A DNA stretch of 64,000 nt from Typha latifolia (Eukaryota; Streptophyta; Magnoliopsida; Poales; Typhaceae). The translations under genes were made by a program, and so were the position numbers. How positions within the stretch are numbered: position 1 is the first letter of the stretch; every line of letters starts with the position of its first letter. Positions 56,441 to 64,000 of the stretch are shown piece by piece. Under the pieces are notes generated by a model, which saw only the letters and a list, made by a program, of their open reading frames with translations, did not search any database and was not told the origin of the DNA. The stretch spans positions 9,683,096 through 9,747,095 of the forward strand of contig CM034100.1 in assembly GCA_019914945.1 (NCBI GenBank). Direction: 5' to 3'.

Positions 56441-59138
56441 GTACGCCTTTAGATTGCTTGTTATTTGATATCTTTGATTATCAAATGCTGCTTTTCTTTT
56501 TAAAACTTTCTATTCATCAGCCAAATTGATTTCTTATGCATCTGACTTTTAATTGACTAAATTTATTTTCTAATGGATTATTATATAAGTTTTCCAGGCT
56601 TGTATTTGAATTATATAATTCGTCACAATCATCTCTTTCCTTTTCTTTCGAGAGAAAAGGTCCTTAACAATCTGCTATTTCATATGGACTGCGATAAATA
56701 AAGGATTTAATTATGATAGCTTAGCATCTAGAAATTGGTGAATCCTGTAATTTTTTCCCCGTAGTACCACAAAGTACAAGGTGGCTTGATGTGATGTACT
56801 ACTATGCAAATTGTAGTTTCTCTTTATTTACTTATAGCAACTAAGCATAAGCAAATTGCTCACTAAAAGAACTTCAGAAAATATTTTTAACATGAATGAT
56901 ACCTTCTGCGAATTTGCACATATTTAGGATATGTTATTGGAATAAATCAACTGCACATCTAAACAATGATTGTAGGTTACTGGACAAGAAGAACATTTTA
57001 ACTGTAATCTGATTCTTTCTGTTCATGCCCTTACAATATCTTGCAATCCACATACATTTGTTTTTGTAACCTGCAGACTTTAAATTATTGTCTAGCATGT
57101 AATGCATGTGTTTATGTTTATGTGCATCTGTACTTCAGATGCAATATTCGTGCACGTGCATATGTCCTACCATGGTGCAGTGAATGATAATGAAACAACA
57201 AAACATCGGAGGTAAAAGGTTGTCGTACAGTTGAGGTCGAGCTGGTAGCTAAAACTTAAGCTTGTCTCATTTATTATCAAGTTGAACTACAGCCCACAGG
57301 TATTTTTTTTGAGCAAAACTGGAGGAGCTTAAGTAGATCTTATTCTGAGATTGCTAAAAGTGAGCTCACAATCCATTTAGAGCATAAGTGAAGATCATCT
57401 TTCAAGAAAAAAAATCCTGACTTATTCTCGTGCATATCTAGTGAGTATCCGGTTCCAAGAAAGTGGATCCCAACTTATTCTTATGCAGATCGTGAGAGTA
57501 GAAATGACTATCTAATTAGGATCATCTTCTTCCTCCTATTAGAAGCCTAAAACCTTGTATACTAGCATTATTCTTTTTAATGTTTATCTATTTGCCTACG
57601 TGCACCCACGCGTAATCCAAACTACTAAAACTACCTAAAACCACCAAATAACACCAGAAAATGCATGTGGTCCAGCCACTTTGTTAAGTGGCATATGCCT
57701 TATTCAGGATGATCCATAGGCTACCACCACCAAGTGGTATAACTGCATATGCCTTGAAGTGGCATATGCCTTATGCCTTAAGTGACATCAAGTTGGTAAC
57801 CATATAGAATAAACAAAGTTTGCAATTGAAATGTGAAATAGTCTAAACCTTCTTTATGGATTTACAATTATGAAAAGTGTTGTACATGGCAACTCTTATG
57901 TACTTGTGCTTTTCACTATGAAATTAGCAAGCTCCAAGTACTTGCAGTTCTTTTCCTAACCACAAGGACACTAACTTTATTTTTCCAAAAACTTGGCTTA
58001 ACTAGCTTAACTCGAGCAATTGGCCTAGCCCATGCTAAACTTAGCTTGCGCATTTTGATAATCTAGTTCTATCTCACCTAGGTTGATCTATATTCAGTGT
58101 GTATGTTACACCCCTTTGATACCCTTTACATGGCTTCAATTTATAAAGTACGCATATTTTCATACTCTAGCTATATCTGTATTGAATACCGTATTGGATA
58201 CACTCCTCGTAGGATACCTTTGGACACGTATCAGATAATTTTTTTAACTATCCAATTTTGTAAAAGTAAATCTGATGTTGTGGATGCTTATCGGGTACTT
58301 TTTAAATATTTTTTGGTTACTTTCAAGATTCCTATCAATCTGAGTCAAATTGAATGAGAGTTTCATTTCTTACTAGATTCAGAAGGTTATCTTTATGAAA
58401 ACATTGAATTCACTTGTTTATTATATGATACATACCAAGAAATCATGTTACAATAGTCTATCTTTTGATTTATAGATTGAATTTGCTTGTTTATCTTACA
58501 TATTAGCTAGCAATATATTTACATAATATACCGAACCTTCTGTTATGAACAATACTTCTCTTAATAGATAAATTGGAGTTTCCTTATACAAATAATGACT
58601 CAACAGTAATATATAATTCCTCAATTAAGAAAATGCAAGTACATACAAGTACACTAATATATATGTGTAGACATAAATATATACTTCAAGATTTGTCATA
58701 TCTACATATTTGCATCATGGCATATCCATATTTCATGTCTATTTCCATGTTTAATAGGATTCCAAGCCCTCAATCCTTGAGTACATTTATAAAATCCATA
58801 TACATATATAGTATATGCATGACATCCACTAGGTATAAATATAAATGTCTACAGGGTGTTGCATATAGTCAAACATACATGCATTATATGTTCATCCATG
58901 TATGTAGTGGTGTGGACATGTATTTAGTGTTTTGAAAATTGGTTTTGGCGGCGGCCATGACAGGGTGTGGCTCCCGCCGCCCTACTATGTAGCTTGGCGT
59001 CAGCATGAGGCAGCCAATTGTCATTGCGGGCCGCCTAGGCGCTAAAAAGCACTTGAAGCCGTTGGAAGCAGGTCGGAAGTGGATCAGATTTAGTAACAAA
59101 CCACTAGCCCACTATATGTAAAAAAAACAACCCTTTTG

Positions 59139-59188
<50 letters not shown>

Positions 59189-59453
59189 AATTGCTCCTCT
59201 CTTATGTAGTGGCTAGCAGAGGTAGCAAGCAGCAATGTCAAGCGAAGGCTCAAAGGCGTCGAGCAAGTGGCAAGCGGACGATGTTGGCAAATAGACGATT
59301 TTTTTGTTTAAGCTGTGGATTTCCTCATCTCATCCTCTTCTTCTTTTTCTTCTTTTCTTTCTCTATGACATTGGAATGTGGAAACCACCAGCTCTTTTTT
59401 TGTCTTCTTTCTCTGTGCTTTAATTGGTAGGAAAGAGGCCACATGCTCTCATG
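56441..59453. other. AT-rich stretch after the last identified exon (intron or 3' flank)
   Basis: No further exon of the CDCA7-like gene could be found. 57676-57780 has a local direct repeat of AAGTGGCATATGCCTTAT (about 57677 and 57751). 58925-59100 holds a GC-richer patch with GGCGGCGGCC and GCCGCCTAGGCGC, of a sort often seen in plant transposon ends. A 120-codon frame at 58573-58935 has no recognisable feature. Confidence 0.4.
59140..59190. repeat. (CT)n microsatellite
   Basis: Near-perfect CT run of about 50 bases. Confidence 0.9.
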
Positions 59454-59730
59454 TAGGGGTGGCAATCGGGTCGGGTTAAGCGGGTTCAGGTCGGGTCAGA
59501 TTCTGGTCGGGTCAATTTTATCTTGACACGAACATGACTCGATTAATAAACGGGTTGCATTTGGTAAACAGGAACACCGTGGTTTCTAGTTTCGGCCGAT
59601 CCCGAGTGGGATCGGCCGAAATGGATCGGGATCGATCCCTGGCAATAGATTGGTTTCGGTCGGATCGGCCGATACTCGATTCGTTTGGGTCGGGATCGGC
59701 TGTATCGGCCGATCCCGCCCGAGACGAGCA
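59454..59730. mobile_element. hAT-type terminal and subterminal region
   Basis: TAGGGGTGGCAATCGGGTCG at 59454 resembles plant hAT inverted-repeat ends. It is followed by repeated GGTCGGGT and, from 59590, by four ATCGGCCGAT-type sites. TTTCGGCCGATCCC (59590-59603) and its exact reverse complement (59608-59621) form a 14 bp hairpin with a GAGT loop. Clustered short motifs near the ends are typical transposase-binding regions of hAT elements. Candidate target duplication CTCTCATG at 59446-59453; the partner end is not in the window. Confidence 0.55.
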
Positions 59731-59841
59731 TGGGTAAGAGAGAAAGAAAGGGGAAAGAGAGAGAAAGAGAGGGAGCAAGAGAGGGAAAGAGAGAAACAGC
59801 GAGAGATGGAGCAAGAGAGAGTGAAAGAGAGGGAAAAAAAG

Positions 59842-59872
<31 letters not shown>

Positions 59873-60240
59873 TATGGGGCAACAGAGAGTGAAAGAGAGG
59901 GAAAAAGAGAGGAAAAGAGAGAGAGAGGGAGAAAGAGATAGAGTTTGTGAGTTGCAGCAGTAAGAGGGAGAGGGAAGAAGAGAGAGGGGGGAAGAGGAGA
60001 GAGAGAGAGACATGGAGAGAAAACAAAAATTAAAAAATTATGTTAAAGAGGTGGTAGTCGGTGAGGGAGAGGAAGAGTTTTTAAGTGAGAGAGTTAGTAG
60101 GAGAGAGAGTTAATTAGAGAGAGAGTTTGATAAGAGAGTTAGTGGGAGAGAGTTTGATAAAAAAGAGAATTAGTCGAGAGAAGGTAAGAATTTTTTTTAA
60201 TTTGTGTGGGAGAGAGAGTGTGAGTGGTAGAAAAGGGGAG
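59730..60240. repeat. GA-rich low-complexity block
   Basis: Hundreds of bases of GAGAGAAAGAGAG-type sequence, including two near-copies of GAGAGTGAAAGAGAGGGAAA at 59816 and 59885. Glu/Arg-rich and Ser/Leu-rich reading frames on both strands are artefacts. Confidence 0.85.
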
Positions 60241-61500
60241 AAATAGAAATTAAGAAAATAATATTTATTTTTTAGTTTTTAGACTTTATATATAAATAAT
60301 TTATATTTATATCTTATTATTATTTTTCTAAAAAATTAAGAATTTTTTTGTATTTTAAAAATTATTTTAAAATGATCTACACATATTATTTAATACATTC
60401 ATATTTATACATACTAGTTTATATAACTAAACTTTTACACAATATATATTATATCATATATAATGCTTTTAATACATTAAAATGCTAGGCAAATATGGAC
60501 TTGCATACTGCCTACATGCTATGCAATGGGGTGGTTGCCTGCTTACGGTGGGTGCTTTCCACAACATTGCTTTTAGGTAAGCCTCTCGTATGTTTTATAT
60601 CGAATTTGAATGCTCCTCTTACATGTCACCTGAAATTGGATTTGAGATTGAAAAATTGCTTCCTGATACTTTAAGCTCTGATGCAATGATAGCCTAATAT
60701 GATTGTTTATGCAATGCCTTGCTATAACTAAAATGTGGAATTGATCTATCTCTTGCCGGCTCTGATGGAAAGTTGAAGCTTCAGAGCTTAGTGTCTACTT
60801 TTTGGTTGACATTTTGATAAACTCTATATCTATGTAGTAAAACATTGAAACAAGTCAGCAATCTCTTTTGCTTTTACCAAAATGGAAAACTGGTTTTGGG
60901 TTTCTAATTTAGGCATTTCTCAATAATAAAGTACCAAACTGCAACCTCTTAAGACCCATGCACCATAACTATATATATGGCTGTGGCCAGATTCCAACAA
61001 AAATCTGTAACTCTGACCTTGAATGTCTGATTATGAGTTAGAATTTAGAACCAAGAAAGTTATCAACAAACTTTTGAAGTGGGTGTCTGTATAACATGAT
61101 CAAGAAGTTGTTCGATCCATTCTGTTCATGTTTATCCATCATGAACCAAACCCAGATCTTTTGTTTTGATTTAGTTTGACAACAGCTGGGATAAGTTGAA
61201 TGTTTCATTTCACCACATGGTGCATACATGCTCACGAAATAGGTCACAATTTAGAGATCACGCCTAAAGAATGAAAAAATGTAAATAGAAAAAGGTCATA
61301 TTGGCTAGACTGAAGTCTTATCTTGAAAGATAATATACCAAATAACACATAAAGAGGATCTAAAGAAAGATACATAACAAAAGGACTTCCTAAATTAGGT
61401 TTTTATGTTGACATGCTTATCTCTCATTTTTGTATATTGTTGATATGTATATACATCCTCAGTTTCTCTGTCTTCAATCCTTATGCTTTTTTGACTTTCT
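60241..61500. other. AT-rich non-coding stretch
   Basis: No reading frame, repeat or signal that I can support. If the hAT interpretation is right this is the 3' untranslated part of that element. Confidence 0.4.
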
Positions 61501-63661
61501 TCAACAATTGTAGATAGGATGATGATGATGATGATGACTAGTATTAGTAGGTATACTATCTCTTGCTGTTGAACAACTCGTACTTGTCTCTGCCTTTGTC
61601 GTAGTCTCCCCCAATATCTCATCTAACCATGTGTTATCGCTATCATCTAATAATCTGTCATCTATTTATCTGATTTATGGAGTTAAAGGGTCTTTTTCAT
61701 CAAAAACATAATTTAAATCAATCAGTTCATGTTTTGCCTTTTTTCTTAAATTTCTCTCTCAATCTCATATTATAATGATAAAAAACTAATTTCTCAAATC
61801 TTTTCATTGTCTTGTGATGAAGACACAGTTTGACTTAAAATCTTCTTTGCTATTGGCATCAAAATTTGGTATCTCTTCCTATTTATAGGTAGACCACCAT
61901 TTAGCTGAAGTGTTATGAGATATAATTGCAATAATTTTATTAGTACTGAATTGCCCAGCTCTCAATCTATATTTTTTCATCTGAAATTAGAAATATATTA
62001 TTGCATACTGATTATATTGAAAGTTAAAACTTGAAACAAATAATAATAAAATTATTTAATTAAATCATAACTCTTTTTTATTGTAAATGATTTATTTATG
62101 AATATCGGGCTCAAGCTTGTTGATTGCCTTCTTAACCCCCAACAAGACTTCATTATCATTATTGACATTTATATAGAATTGAAATATTGGATTAAGAAAA
62201 TACATTGTAAAAATTTAAAATTTATAAGCATTCAAGTTTTAAAATTTTCATAAATTAAAGTAATTAGTAAATTAAAACTTAAAACTTAAAAGCATACTTA
62301 CCAGCAGCGTGTATATCTCTATGTAGTTATCTGTTCCATCTAGAATTAATCATCTCCTACCACTTCTTATAACTTTGGCTCACATTTTTTTTGATTAATT
62401 ATTTTGCTATGTTTATTGCCTCATAAGAAATTCATTTCAGACTTGTCATCACTGTCTACAAGTCTTAATATTTTGACAAGAGACTCAAATACTGCAGTGA
62501 CAATTATAATATTATTCAAAAATGTATTTCCAAGAGCTATATTTTTCAAAGTTTCATCTAAAGATTTATCTTTAAGTTTCATATTCTTAAATTTTATAGA
62601 CTACTCTTGTGATGTAAATATTTATATAATATCATTCTTGTAACGCATGATGCTCTCTAAGGCTAAAAAATGAGTGATAAATTTAGTGATACCGGGTTTG
62701 ATGATTTCCCTATTACCAGTCATCTGCCTAAGTAAATTAAAAATCTAACTATGGTTATATATAAAATTTGTCAACTTTTGACCTTCATGTATGACTATGT
62801 CAATTTCAGGTTCTTTTGTAGTATCCTCTAACATTAGATCAATACAATGTGCAGCACATGGCATCCAATATAAATGAGGTCTTTTTGTCATAAGTAAATT
62901 TTCAGTAGCTTTATAATTGGCCCTATTATCAGTAATCATTTGGACTATTTTTTTACCGATTTCTTGTACCACCTCATCCATCAACTAACAAATATAATCT
63001 GTATTTTTGAAATGAGCAGTAGCATCCACAGACTTCAAAATATTGTCCCCATGCCCGAGTACACTAAGAAATTAATTATATTTCTTCTGTTTTATAAAAA
63101 TCTGTGTACGACTCTTTTTTTTCGAAGATATGTATTTATTGGTCAAATATTTTCAGACTCTACTGTAACACCAGGAGTCCTAAGGGTAGAACTGCTGCTC
63201 CCATATCTCTTTCTCCTTATATATTAATTGATCTATAAAAGTTACCACCAGTGCTTCTTATCTCGTCTTTTCTTCTATGCATATTTTTGCTCTCTTTCAT
63301 TGCCCTTCTCATCTGTCTCTCCTTCTCATTCTCCTCATTATGTTCATTACTATCATCATCAATGTGTACAAGATTATGCATCAATTCTTCACGGACTATT
63401 AACTTTTTTTGTTGTGTAGATTGTTTATTCTTTTTTTTTTGCCAATTAGACAAGCCAACATCTTCTTTCTAACTTTCAAAGACACTTGAGTGCAAGTTGC
63501 TATGTTTCTTTGCCTTCTTGCTAAATGTTCTTTCAAACGGTTGACACTATCACTCATTTCTTTTTCATACCAGTTGCATTTAACACGGTTTTTATCTTGT
63601 TTAATAGTGCTATAATATTGCCACCCAATGTCGATATTATGTGACTTCTTTTTGGAGCCAT
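61501..63661 (-). pseudogene. hAT-family transposase (BED finger, DUF659, hATC), decayed
   Basis: Minus strand. ATG at 63661 (MAPKRSH, usual for plant hAT proteins), frameshift, then a BED-like finger (VKCNWYEKEM..VNRLKEHLA) with one Cys replaced by Tyr. An acidic linker with RRKDEIRSTGG follows (63217-63453). After a gap where the first catalytic Asp region should be comes LKSVDATAH and then an open frame 62745-62984: IVQMITDNRANYKATENLLM..RPHLYWMPCAAHCIDLMLED. Next comes IKPGITKFITHFLALESIMR with ILRLVDSDDKSEMNF (62400-62720), then hATC remnants WWSTYK and FYHYNMRLREKF (61760-61920), DSDNTWLDEILGE, and a C-terminus with six His codons before TGA at 61501. Multiple stops, so inactive. Confidence 0.8.
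61516..61542. repeat. (GAT)n run encoding six His on the minus strand
   Basis: Six GAT units on the plus strand, read as CAT codons near the end of the hAT transposase frame. Confidence 0.8.
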
Positions 63662-63811
63662 TGATATTTTAACTCTGTAACTAAAAAATATAGATAAAAA
63701 TTAAAATAAAATATAAAATAATTTAAAATTTATGAAAATAAAATTATGAAACCCTTTCAATTTTTTTTTCTCTTTTTCTTCTTTACTTCCTTTCAGTTTC
63801 CACCCCTCTCA

Positions 63812-63915
63812 AGTTCTCAGCAGCAGCACTGGCAGCACCTGAGCAGCAGCACCATGCTGTTGCTGCTGCTGGTGTGGTGAAGCAGCAACTTGTTGGTTAT
63901 GCAGCAGCAGGTGCG
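63812..63915. repeat. Facing CAG and CTG repeats
   Basis: CAGCAGCAGC-type units (63819-63853) followed by CTGTTGCTGCTGCTGG (63854-63870) and further CAGCAGCAG (63901-63910). The facing runs can fold into a hairpin around CACCATG. Lies upstream of the hAT transposase start on its coding strand. Confidence 0.7.
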
Positions 63916-64000
63916 TAATTAAAAAAATGAGAAAGAAAGAAATTAGAAAAAAAAAAAAAAACTCATCTGGGGTCGTCGTAGGTTGAGGTCACCGAAGATT

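Noticed and set aside
57137..57220. Possible next exon of the CDCA7-like gene (CAG followed by a frame beginning Ser-Asp-Ala-Ile)
   Set aside because: Resembles the expected SDA motif for four residues only, then loses all similarity and stops; the splice phase was not supported.
58573..58935. 120-codon frame in AT-rich DNA
   Set aside because: Tyr/Ile/Met/Ser-rich composition as expected from random AT-rich sequence; no domain, no splice context.

Overview
The window is a repeat-dominated stretch of a flowering-plant nuclear genome. The signs are LTR retrotransposons of several plant-specific kinds (Ty3/gypsy chromoviruses of Tekay-like and Reina-like type, a Ty1/copia Sirevirus), a plant hAT transposon, a spliced gene with GT-AG introns encoding a CDCA7-type zinc finger joined to a DDT domain, and very AT-rich intergenic DNA. 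Nothing is bacterial: no operons, rRNA, tRNA or CRISPR were seen. The species cannot be named from this sequence.

Region 1 to 8.1 kb is a readable nested stack. A minus-strand gypsy element (1-115, 3308-3373, 6553-8082) was hit by a 3.2 kb solo LTR (116-3307, target duplication GGTCT) and by a deleted Reina-like element (3374-6552, GCTAT/GCTAC). That second element carries its own solo LTR (4104-5040, GAAGG/GATGG). Region 8.1 to 12.4 kb is a plus-strand gypsy pol with stop codons, a 71 bp and a roughly 1 kb tandem duplication, and a 3' LTR. Region 12.4 to 23 kb is a patchwork of gypsy gag/protease/RT pieces on both strands around a minus-strand Sirevirus remnant (LTR, polypurine tract, env-like ORF, RT).

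Region 23 to 47.5 kb is mostly long Tekay-like LTRs in both orientations. They are interrupted by solo LTRs with intact 5 bp target duplications (28906-29370 GGCCC; 31641-32127 GGATG; 32918-33921 AAATA; 40885-43754 CTCTC) and by a Reina-like deletion derivative that keeps a chromodomain reading frame (36900-39046). Region 47.5 to 49.8 kb looks low-copy but holds no gene I recognise. Region 49.8 to 52.4 kb is again LTR debris.

The one convincing cellular gene is at 53229-56440 on the plus strand: nine exons, about 575 codons, zf-4CXXC_R1 domain followed by a DDT domain. Its last exons are not found. Past a roughly 3 kb AT-rich stretch the window enters a hAT-type DNA transposon: a TIR-like end at 59454, a cluster of ATCGGCCGAT palindromes, and a decayed minus-strand transposase at 61501-63661. 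Its far end probably lies beyond the window.

The observations most worth checking are: an array of six 25 bp hairpins at about 40 bp spacing inside the Tekay-like LTR, with paired substitutions in the stems; a 53 bp minisatellite built around the palindrome GCGTTCGAACGC in the Sirevirus LTR, whose core motif also occurs in an unrelated LTR family; and a 430 bp indel-free tract shared by two otherwise diverged LTRs 10.7 kb apart.
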